From Adiantum capillus-veneris (Eukaryota; Streptophyta; Polypodiopsida; Polypodiales; Pteridaceae), in NCBI GenBank assembly GCA_014529385.2, contig CM043969.1:18524446-18584445 (forward strand): a DNA stretch of 60,000 bases. The letters are read 5' to 3'. Shown in pieces: positions 51,601 to 60,000 of this stretch. The first letter of the stretch is position 1; every line of letters starts with the position of its first letter. Both the position numbers and the translations under genes were made by a program. The notes under the pieces were generated by a model. That model saw only the letters and a program-made list of their open reading frames with translations, had not been told where the DNA came from and ran no database searches.

Positions 51601-52600
51601 AGTGAACATTACGTTCAAATCTCCAGGTACGCATCTATTGATTTGGTGTTATTCCATTTTTTGTATGCTTTGCTTGGTTTTTTTTCAAGACGTATAAGCA
51701 CGCTTGAATGTTACAGAGCCATGCCAAGGGCATGTCGGCACAAAGTATTTTGGACCAAGTGTTCAATCTACCTTTCTGCCTTATGATGTTACGAACCTAC
51801 TTGTAGGGTTCGATTTGGCACATGTTGTCACATGGGATACAACATGGTCTAGGAACTCAAGGAGTTCGGTTTAGCCAGTGTGGAGCATGATAATGAGGGT
51901 CCCTCTCACTCTTGTCGCAGAGTGTTATCAGTTACCTCCACACACAAGTACAGCTTGTACTTGATGGATGTCTAGTGCTAAAGGATATGCAAAGTGCATA
52001 CGTTAGTAAACCATGCTAAAGGATATGCTAAGTACATACATTAGCAAGAAGTGAAACAAATGGATCGGTTACCTTTCTGGTTTGGAGTTTGCTTCATATG
52101 ATGAAAGGCATGTTACGGCTAGTTTTAGTCTCTGCATGTTATTCTCAAGTTATCAACCTTAATCATCAGTTTTGATGGGGTTGGCTACTGGCAAGAAACC
52201 ATAGCAAGTCAAGGACTTGGTTATTGCTGATGAGTATGTCAGCATAGTACTTTCATGGAAAGATGAGCCGAGGTTATATTGCACATTCAAGTACCTTCAG
52301 AAAGTCTGAAACCTGGGTATGCATTTAGACACCTCTTAGTTATGAAAACTCGTTTAACATACTCAAGTGATTTTTAAATGGAGTCTTCACATTATGTTGG
52401 TTATGGGTCAGTTAACCAAGACGGTTGTACAGGGACAACAATGTGGAAAATCAAGATGTTATTCTTGATTTCATTGAACCTCCCAATGAACCGGGTGCCG
52501 ATTCAACAAACCGTTGGATCATGAGGGATGCCACGGTGGAAAACATTAGTGTTCTTATGAAGATACCACCACTTCTGTTTTCGAGGACGAAAACTCTTCC
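48491..52600 (+). other. Interior of element G, no recognised coding
   Basis: Scanned on both strands. Only short frames exist, none with a retroelement motif. It has a CT tract (48571-48609), and phrases such as GACAAGGTCGA near 49767 and 50019 recur, hinting at old internal duplication. Confidence 0.55.
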
Positions 52601-52614
52601 AAAGGGGGGAGTAA

Positions 52615-52780
52615 TGTCAGGACACGGGTCCTACGGGCAGGGCCCTACCCTAAGGGGGGGTCACGGACCCCGGCCACGGGCCAGCTAGCAGTGTGGACAG
52701 GGGATCCTAGGGCTAAGAGCCTATAAGTATGGGCGGTTGGGTGGAGGATCCAGGTCTCTAGCTCCTAGGGTTATTATATT
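52615..52780 (+). repeat. Middle LTR copy of element G
   Basis: Complete copy beginning TGTCAGGACACGGG after the polypurine tract. It is followed by TTGGTA, the first bases seen in LTR-plus-primer-site, then by the third LTR copy. Confidence 0.85.
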
Positions 52781-52783
52781 GGT

Positions 52784-52928
52784 AGGACAGGGCCCTACCC
52801 TAAGGGGGGGTCACGGACCCCGGCCACGGGCCAGCTAGCAGTGTGGACAGGGGATCCTAGGGCTAAGAGCCTATAAGTATGGGCGGTTGGGTGGAGGATC
52901 TAGGTCTCTACCTCCTAGGGTTATTATA
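52784..52928 (+). repeat. Third, 5'-truncated LTR copy of element G
   Basis: Starts GGACAGGGCCCTACCC, so lacks the first ~20 bp, then matches the other copies to GGGTTATTATA. TSD TTTCT follows. Confidence 0.85.
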
Positions 52929-52993
52929 TTTCTGGGCATAAAAGAATACATATGCAAGAGATCTGGGTGAGAAAACTGTAATTTTTCATCAGC

Positions 52994-54164
52994 AGACATC
53001 ATACACATATGATGTCTTAGGGCATAATAGGAGACCAAATTTGGCAAAACAGACTACTCCCAGAGTGTTGTAGAGGGGTGTTTCACCCTAAGTGCAACTT
53101 GAGACCAAGGCTTTGACCAACCCTTGCTACCCAAAAGACAAAAGCCAAAAAGTCAAAAACGGAAAAATAGGGAATTGGTGATTATGAGCACATTTGTGTG
53201 CATAAAAATTGGTAAAAGTGTTTGAAAATCATTGCTAAGAACTTATGGAATCCTGTGAGTAAAATCTGTGCAAAAATCCATCAATAGACATTATATGCGT
53301 ATAATGTCTCAAAGGGTGACTTGGTAGTCAAATTGAACCTTTGACTTCATACTCACATTTTGCATGTTGTGTGGAGCACATTCACCAAGTTTCATCTCAT
53401 TTGGGTAAATAAGTTAAGAATTGAATGCATATTACTCTTTTCGAGAAGTTCCTAGGTAAATAGTAGTGACATTGTACAACTCTGATATCCAAAATTGGAT
53501 GTGAGCACATATGCATGTTGCACATATCAAGGGGCAGCTGTGGTAGAAACAAAACTCCATTCAAGACAAAAAGATATCATACGTGTATAATGTCTTAGAG
53601 ATCAGAATTGAGTCAAATTGTGCATATGAGTCTACCCTTGTGATCTATAGCAGGTAATGAGCACATAGAACCAATTTCATCAAGTGGGAAGCACTATTGG
53701 AGCTAAAAAGTGCCAAAAGACGGTTTGAGGCAAGTGAATGACTGCACTGTTCATATCTAGCACAAAAAGTGTCGAAACTGAGTTTTGAAAGCTTTTGAGA
53801 GTTGCTTGCATGGTAGAGAATCTTTGGAGTGGAAATCTTCTCATTTTGGCCAGATAGACATCATACGTGTATGATGTCTCAAGGGCATATTTAGAGACCA
53901 GAGCTGACTTTAGGGTTGACCAAGGGGTCTAGCACCTCAAGGAAAACTTAAGGACCCAGCTTTACCTAATTCGAGTCATACTTTGGTTTAGAAAATGTCT
54001 TAGGGAATTGAGAAATATTCAGACAATTTCAAGAGGATTTAACTAGATTCCAGGTGTTAAGACCACAGAAGGAGATTGGAGTTGAGGCTTAATACATCAA
54101 GGAGAACCTAAGATTTGAATTTGAGTTGAATCTGGCACATAGACATCATACACGTATAATGTCT
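52994..54164 (+). repeat. Five 24-bp palindromes at ~286-bp spacing
   Basis: Near-palindromes built as AGACATCATAC, a short core, then GTATGATGTCT or variants occur at 52994-53017, 53286-53309, 53572-53595, 53856-53879 and 54141-54164. Spacings are 292, 286, 284 and 285 bp. The arms stay complementary or nearly so in each copy while the sequence between them is poorly conserved. They lie in the presumed LTR or leader of element D. Confidence 0.85.
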
Positions 54165-54739
54165 AAGGGCCAGATTTAGGACTTATGTGGCTGAATTGAG
54201 TCTGTCAGAGTTTTCCAACTAGCTCAAGCACCCCCTTTGTCAATTCAAATAAGTGTAAAGAATATATATAGGGAGCCAATCCTCCAAAAGTAATTTTTGG
54301 ACGGAAATTACCCACAAGGTCATACTAATCAACACTAAATACTACTAAAGTGAGAATCACTGTTTGACAAAGATTTGCATAGTCTAAAGTGTTGTACAAA
54401 TAGCCATTAACAAGGTCCAACAAGTTGAGATCAATCTGAAGTCCAGACAATCAACAAATTGGAGAGCAGTTTAAAGACTAGCCTGAGCAAAGAACGACTA
54501 CAGGAAAACTTTTGAGGTAAGAGGTTTGGAATGATAGTTGTGTGTTTAACAAATTTGATGTATTTGAGATCGGGTAGAAATCTCCAAAGAGACCAGAGAT
54601 CACTAGGAGACCAGGCCACCAGAAACGGGTTAACAAGAATTAATTAGGGGAAAGAGACCCTAGACACCACGTGGAAACATTCTTGAGAGTGATCCGAGCA
54701 GAAGAGTTTAGGGACTTTGATACACAATTTGCCGGATTT
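54165..54739 (+). other. Leader of element D
   Basis: A TATA-like AATATATATAGG near 54260 could be the LTR promoter. No primer binding site was found and no coding is recognised before about 54740. Confidence 0.35.
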
Positions 54740-57720
54740 GGACTCACCTTAGTGGAAGATGCCGCACTGGTTTGATTCTGTTGAAAGATGAGAGTTTGAG
54801 ACCATTTGATGAATTTGTGGAGGAATTTTCTCAAAGAGGAATAGCTCACAATATAGTTTCACAAACCCATAAGTTTAAGCAAAAAGAGGGAGAATCTGTC
54901 AGGAAAGCAGCCTTATGATATGCCCGGTGGAAGGATTATCCACTCAATCCAAACTCATGTTGATATTCATCCAAGGATTGAGAAATAAGGATCTTTGGAA
55001 GGATTTGCATATGAAGAAGATCTGAACTCTGAATCAGTTGACCAAGGAAGCTTTACACTTAGTATACAATTGTGTAGTCTAACAAAGGAGTGAGTTAGCA
55101 ACTCATACAGGAGGTGCTGAAGAGGATTAGCCCATTTGCTAAACCACATGCTAAGCAACCAAAGTGGTGTGCCATTGAGCAAAAATGGATGAATCACACG
55201 ACTAAAGAGTGCTACTACAATAAGGGTTATGTACAAGAACAATAGTATGCCTCCCCAAGTACCACCAATGCCTAGATATATGGCATGGAATTTGCCCAGA
55301 CTAGCAGGGATTGAAAGACCACAACCAGTTCTGGGGCAACAACCACCACTCCCAAGAGCAACACCTATAGGTATGAGGTATACACCCACTGTGGAAGAAC
55401 CGGAGGAGCAAGCCTTAGTGCATGTACTTGTATATCATGAAGATCCAAGTGGACATATGGCTTGTCCTGCATACCTGAAGAGTTGAGAGCACCAGAACCA
55501 TGGAGCTGGATTGGACATGTTGGACCACCAACAACGCCACATACTGCAGCAAAAGGTAGATATACTTTAAATGAAGAACATTGTTGTTCATAGCAAATGG
55601 AGGCTTAGGTGGATCAAGGCCTGGTTACCAACAGAGGGGAGCTCCACGAACGCCATGAAAACCATTGGGACCATGCTACAAGTGTGGAGGTGACCACCTC
55701 ATGAAAGACTATTTTCATACAAAAATTGTCCGAGTGAATGCGTATTGTCTAGACTGTGGCATCAATCATTTGATCACCAATTGTCCAAAAAATCCAAACA
55801 AAGCGGTTAAAACAACGTTGAACATCTTGGAGGCAATCCCATCAAGTAGTGGTTTGGAAAACAAAACAGTGATATTTATACAGGTCATCACATGAGCACA
55901 ATCTCAAAAAGAGAAAGAGGAACCCATAACCAAAAGAACCAAAATGAAAAAGCTAGCAAACGAAAAAGCTAGCAAAGCACATGGTAGGATAGGAAAGCAT
56001 GGATGAAGTCTAGGAAAGAACAAGAACAGACGGCCCTAGCAAAAGAATTAAAACAAACCAAAGACAGATTGAAAAGGCTTGAGAGTCAAACTATTCAGAA
56101 ACCAGAAACTTCAGAAGTCATAGAGCCTGAGAGGAATAGGGAACCAAAAAGTGCGGGATCGAGAGGATTTGCATTAGTTGAGAAAGTAAACAAACCTCTA
56201 GACACTCTCTTGAAGGCCTATGAAGCAAGGCTTAAAATCAACCAAACACAAGAACAAAGGTGGATGACATACCCCTATGCAGAGCTAGAAAAACAAAGAT
56301 TAGAAATGTGTCAAAAGATGATCTAAATAGCCCAAACCTTGCTAGAGCCAATGGCAAGAAAGCCAGAGAAGTGTGTAGAACTTCCAGTATCAATATTAAA
56401 AACCTCTCTAACACATGAATCTGAAAAGACAATTGTTAGTCCAAAAACTGAATTGGAACCAGAGAAATCGATCAAAAGACTTGGGATAGTGATGAATACT
56501 ACAGATAAGGAGTCTGAAGGTTTTCAACCTATCATATTGGAAAATGTATAGAGGGGACAATGGCTTGAATGAGCTTTGGAAGTAGATAAGAGAATCCAAT
56601 GAGGCCAAGGAATTGAGCCAAAGGGTCAACCAAACCAGTATGGGAAGAGATGTCTTTCTTCCTCCTATTGAAGAATTTGAGGCGGGACCTCAAGCCGACC
56701 TGGAGATGCACCCGTATTGGGGGGACAAGGGATCTGTGAGATCTTTGGATAGTCAACATATATCTCTAAGAACTTTACCCTCTTATATGGGAGAGTATGA
56801 AGCAAAGTTGGATGTGAAAGCAGTACCATCACAGAGACTCTCCACAAGGAAGGTGAGGGACTCCAAAGGGTTGATAACCATATTTTCTACTCCAGTGGCT
56901 TGCACCATTACTCTCACCGAGCTTCTCCAAATAAGACCTTACATGTGGACTACAGTAGGAAAATGCCTAGAAAAATTTGGGATAAATGATCCGACTTCAC
57001 AACCTCTTCCACTATTTAGCAACATGATAGAACATGCTGAAGCTTTAGCCAAAACAGAAGAATGGAAAAGAATGGTCCATCCTGGGCTTAGATAGAATTC
57101 AGCAACACCTATAACTCTTGCTGGTCGAGAATCTGAGTCTATTCAATCTCAGACTCCTATGACTTCTCAACAACCAAGTAAGTCAGCAACAAGAAAGCAG
57201 AATAGATATTATGCTGAGGAACACCTAGAAAAAGTATCCTTTCTAGGAGTTGAAATTTTTGCAGGCCAAATTTGAAAATGAGGGAGGAAAAGAGTTTACA
57301 TAATATTGTTTATACTCTGCTTTAAAGTAACCTCCACGGAATTGATACATCAAGTGGGTCATATGTTGTTGATAAGCTTTGATCTCTGTAAGGTCACACA
57401 GCTTACCACGGATGTAGGAAGGGATCAGAGAATTAGAGAAGCCTCAACTAAACATGCAACCATTACCCTAAACAAGGTAGGAGAATACTATGAAGGAGAA
57501 GATGGAAATACCATGCTTCCAGTTGAGTTCGAAGGTGTCACAACCATGGAAATACTTGACAGTGGAGCTGATGTAGCCATTGCGACCAAGGATGTATGGA
57601 AGAAATGGGGAAAACCCGCTTTGAGAGCCACCAGAATGAACTTGCAAGTTGCAGATGGTTATATGGCTCTAGAGACCCATAGGGCTCCTAGAAAAGGTAG
57701 TTTTTATCTCTTGTGGCATT
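54740..57720 (+). pseudogene. gag and protease pseudogene of element D
   Basis: Broken gag-protease of a Ty3-type element. In order: core (FDEFVEEFSQRGIAHNIV, KFKQKEGESVRKAAL then TGA, YARWKDYPLNPNSC, about 54800-54960), a half knuckle NHTTKECYY (55190), a Pro-rich segment (55235-55480), CYKCGGDHLMKDY (last Cys replaced by Tyr) and intact CLDCGINHLITNCP (55670-55790), a charged Lys/Glu-rich stretch to about 56500, PIEEFEAGPQADLEMHPYW, and ITLTELLQIRPYMW (56900). Then the protease: LNKVGEYYEGEDGNTMLP and MEILDSGADVAIATKDVW (57470-57600). Near 57710 the frame slips, and GIEYEHTFALVNFCKKNNYA runs directly into the LTR of element E. Frameshifts and stops are frequent. Confidence 0.65.
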
Positions 57721-57777
57721 GAGTACGAGCATACCTTTGCACTAGTGAATTTTTGCAAGAAGAATAACTACGCCATA

Positions 57778-58114
57778 TGTTAACCCTCACGGCTCACGGA
57801 CACCCTATCACCTACGAGACGGACGTTGTAACCTACGGCGGACATTGTATTATTTATTTGGTAGAGTCAGGTACCGGGCTTGTCGGTCCAATAGGAAAAG
57901 GGTAAGAGTAATCGCCGATGAGAGGCACACTCTAACTGGAACATTAAAGGGATTAGTTGGCTAAGCATGGGTGCCCAAGTGTGAATGGAGTGAGCTCATA
58001 TAAAAGTCAACTAAACCTAAAATTCACTCATTCTCTCATTTGTGCAATAGAAGAGTGCTCTTGCTCCATCTCCATCGTCTTCTTCTTCATCTCCTTGTGT
58101 GTGTGTGTGTATGC

Positions 58115-58210
<96 letters not shown>

Positions 58211-58446
58211 TCGAGCATTGCGACGACGGCACGGCGGCGGCGAAGCGGTTGAGCGCGGCGAAGCGACGGCTCCTTCTTCTTCGCGGCGAGGAATCCTCCA
58301 CGAAGCAAGCGTAGAGCGGTGAGTGACACACCATCGCCTTCTTTGAGCTTACTAGTTTAGGCTTGTTGTGTGCTTGGAGCCATTTGTGGCTCGCACACGG
58401 TGTATCGGCAAGTTCCTTGCATTGACACGTGCGACATACGCGCACA
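57778..58446 (+). repeat. 5' LTR of element E
   Basis: 669 bp. TATAAAAG box at 57999-58006, giving a likely RNA start about 30 bp on. It carries a 91-nt GA tract (58117-58207) in place of the short CT/CA tract in the LTRs of C. Confidence 0.9.
58117..58207 (+). repeat. (GA)n microsatellite in an LTR
   Basis: About 45 perfect GA units downstream of the LTR promoter. Confidence 0.97.
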
Positions 58447-58450
58447 TTTT

Positions 58451-58468
58451 TGGCGCCGTTGTCGGGGA
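58451..58468 (+). promoter_or_regulatory. Primer binding site of element E (tRNA-Asp type)
   Basis: TGGCGCCGTTGTCGGGGA, the primer site known from Athila/Tat-type plant elements, 4 bp after the LTR. Confidence 0.85.
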
Positions 58469-59211
58469 ATGCCATACATTAAGCTCGAGTAGCACTCTGT
58501 GCTTCTCTGTGGTGCAATTTCTATTGTAGGAAAGGTAAGGAAGGAGTGTGTGTGTGTTGAGAAGAGGGATTTGGTGTTATACTGTGTGTTTTTTTTTTTA
58601 ATGGAGTTTTCAAAGGTACTGTGTTTATTCTCTGTGTATTAAGTTAGTTTTCTTTGTTAATGGAGATTTCAAAGGTACTGTGTTTATTCTCTGTGTATTA
58701 AGGTAGTTAGTTTTCTGTGTACAGTAAGTAGGAAGTAGATTAGTGAGAGTTAATAGAGTGTGTTAGTGTGTAAGAGTAGGTAGTTAGAAGTAGGTAGATA
58801 GAGTGTGTGTGCTCTCCCGCAGGCCGCGGCGACCTTATCCTTTATTTTTATTTTTATTTTAAAAAAAATTTAAGGTAGGACCGGGATCGGGAATATCTCC
58901 CAGACCCAAGCCCAAGCTCACGCTCAGGCCTAGGCCTCTGTCGCCTTTTAAAAAAAACGAATTTTAGCTTCACACGTAGCTAAAAATTGATTTTTTGAGG
59001 ACCAATGGAACTTCAAATGCCCGAAAATTGTGCTGTAAAGCACACAACGACCCTCTAAGTGATACGTTCGTTTCGAGCTATCACACACTTTAATAAAAAA
59101 AATCAAACATTAAAAAACATTGAAAAAACACGAGTGAAAACGGACGCTTAAAAAAGGTAAGCGGTTAACCTTCGAGGTTATTCGCCGACGTTTGTAGGGT
59201 GCCAAAGGCAC
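58469..59211 (+). other. Leader of element E
   Basis: Non-coding, T/G-rich, with a near-duplicate phrase (TCAAAGGTACTGTGTTTATT at about 58609 and 58670). It includes a CAGGCCGCGGCGACCTTATCC landmark shared with element C. Confidence 0.6.
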
Positions 59212-59988
59212 ATGCATCTGCGCTCTGGTCGTGTGCTAGAGACGACGCAACTAGAGATAATTTCGACTTATGCGAGTTCTAGAAATCCACCTACTTTAGG
59301 TTCTAGACCCTCGGCGGGGACCCAGGGTAGTACAAACCAAGACGCGAACATAGCGGCTAGTGACTCTTCCTCTGACTACGACGTCATGGAGGGTTTCCCA
59401 ATGCCTAATCCCGATAGCTCGAGCCAAGACATGCATGCCATGGGTCCTCGGTCCGGGCCGAGCGAGCCTAGCCGCCTGAAGGAAACCTTTAGTAGAGCCA
59501 CTCGCTCCGAACATGGAGCTTATGATGTAAATGAGGGGGGTGGGGAAGTAAATTCTCCATTCGTGACAAACATAGACCCTAAACTGTTAGAGAATGTGCA
59601 CGTGAATACTTCATTCACTGCACCTCCTGACTCTTCAGAGTTATTTTCCTCCGAGGTCATATTACCCGATGGTAGAAGCCTTGCCGAAGTGCAAGAGGTT
59701 GAGCGATATATCCTTGCAGCGAGGGAAAAGGAAGTCGAGAGCTTACGCAAGGCGGAGCAACGAAGAGAGTTAAAAGTGAAAGCTCCTATGTCAATATCCT
59801 TCCTAAGAGAGCAATCAAGTGCTCCTGACTTAGCAACCGCTAAGGGCAAACCCCTAGAAAGCAACATTGCATCTAGCTCAAAGGACGCCCCTAGCACCTC
59901 AATCCTAGATGGAGTGTTCTTAAATGAGAACTGGGAGTACGAATTACAAATTGAGACTCTGACCGACCTATACACAGGTCACACCTAG
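59212..59988 (+). CDS. gag N-terminal region of element E (partial)
   Basis: 258 codons starting MHLRSGRVLE at the first ATG after the leader. The protein is acidic and Ser/Pro-rich, with GGGEVNSPFVTN and SELFSSEV phrases and a short charged helix (EVERYILAAREKEVESLRKA) likely to form a coiled coil. The corresponding gag of C continues past this point (DLYTGHTYHVGW), whereas E has TAG where C has TAT, so translation would stop early. The function is gag-like by position and by the zinc knuckles further on in C. The remainder lies outside the window. Confidence 0.75.
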   Translation: MHLRSGRVLETTQLEIISTYASSRNPPTLGSRPSAGTQGSTNQDANIAASDSSSDYDVMEGFPMPNPDSSSQDMHAMGPRSGPSEPSRLKETFSRATRSEHGAYDVNEGGGEVNSPFVTNIDPKLLENVHVNTSFTAPPDSSELFSSEVILPDGRSLAEVQEVERYILAAREKEVESLRKAEQRRELKVKAPMSISFLREQSSAPDLATAKGKPLESNIASSSKDAPSTSILDGVFLNENWEYELQIETLTDLYTGHT

Positions 59989-60000
59989 CATGTGGGTTGG

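Larger units (their letters stand above)
48315..52928 (+). mobile_element. LTR element G, coding-poor (LARD-like), with three LTR copies
   Basis: Bounded by TSD TTTCT (48310-48314 and 52929-52933). LTRs are only about 150-165 bp: 48315-48478, 52615-about 52780, and a third copy, lacking its first ~20 bp, to 52928. A primer site TGGTATCAGAGC is at 48479-48490 and a polypurine tract AAAGGGGGGAGTAA at about 52601-52614. The 4.1-kb interior has no gag, protease or RT motif that I can find. It would depend on enzymes from other elements. The stretch just before the polypurine tract (TTTTCGAGGACGAAAACTC) resembles the end of Ty3-type elements. Confidence 0.85.
57778..60000 (+). mobile_element. LTR retrotransposon E, same family as C, cut by the window end
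   Basis: 5' LTR 57778-58446 (TGTTAACCCTCACGG to GCGCACA), primer site TGGCGCCGTTGTCGGGGA (58451-58468), leader, then the start of gag from 59212. Inserted in the protease region of element D; the left TSD would be CCATA (57773-57777), with its partner outside the window. It matches element C along the whole visible length and shows what C lost. Confidence 0.9.

Noticed and set aside
52994-54164. A CRISPR-like array of palindromic repeats
   Set aside because: Spacing of about 286 bp with partly homologous spacers, plant nuclear context and no cas genes.

Overview
The window looks like nuclear DNA of a land plant with a large, repeat-choked genome. The evidence is spliceosomal GT-AG introns, a plant-type LACS8/9-like acyl-CoA synthetase gene, decayed plant PPR genes, Ty1/copia and Ty3-type LTR retrotransposons primed by tRNA-iMet or a tRNA-Asp-like primer site, and many CT/GA, CA and TA microsatellites. 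A fern or another seed-free plant is my best guess, but this is weak inference.

Layout. 1-2.4 kb: fragments of dead PPR genes. 5.2-20.1 kb, minus strand: one apparently intact host gene, an 11-exon long-chain acyl-CoA synthetase of 697 codons. Its intron 6 is 11.8 kb and holds a stack of transposons: a LINE fragment, interrupted by Ty3-type element A, which is interrupted by Ty3-type element B (LTRs, TSD GATTC, PBS, PPT), which itself holds an antisense gag scrap. 20.1-31.1 kb: gene-poor DNA with a SINE-like tRNA-derived stretch, a duplicated block of about 0.75 kb loaded with compound microsatellites, and an AT-rich satellite of about 150-bp period near 29.1-30.8 kb.

31.1-39.6 kb, minus strand: element C, a complete insertion (TSD CTCTG) that codes only for gag-like and protease-like protein plus a WVPK-rich tail and has no reverse transcriptase. 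39.7-42 kb: an older relative of C (element H). 42.6-57.8 kb: an older plus-strand element D (gag and protease visible). Its presumed LTR is split by a very young copia element F (43120-48298, LTRs differing at one base) and by the coding-poor element G (48315-52928, three LTR copies). The D leader or LTR carries five 24-bp palindromes spaced about 286 bp apart. 57.8-60 kb, plus strand: element E, the same family as C, starts inside D and runs off the window.

Apart from the LACS gene I see no intact host gene. The history is successive insertion: D was hit by F, G and E; H was probably hit by C; the LACS intron took up LINE, then A, then B.
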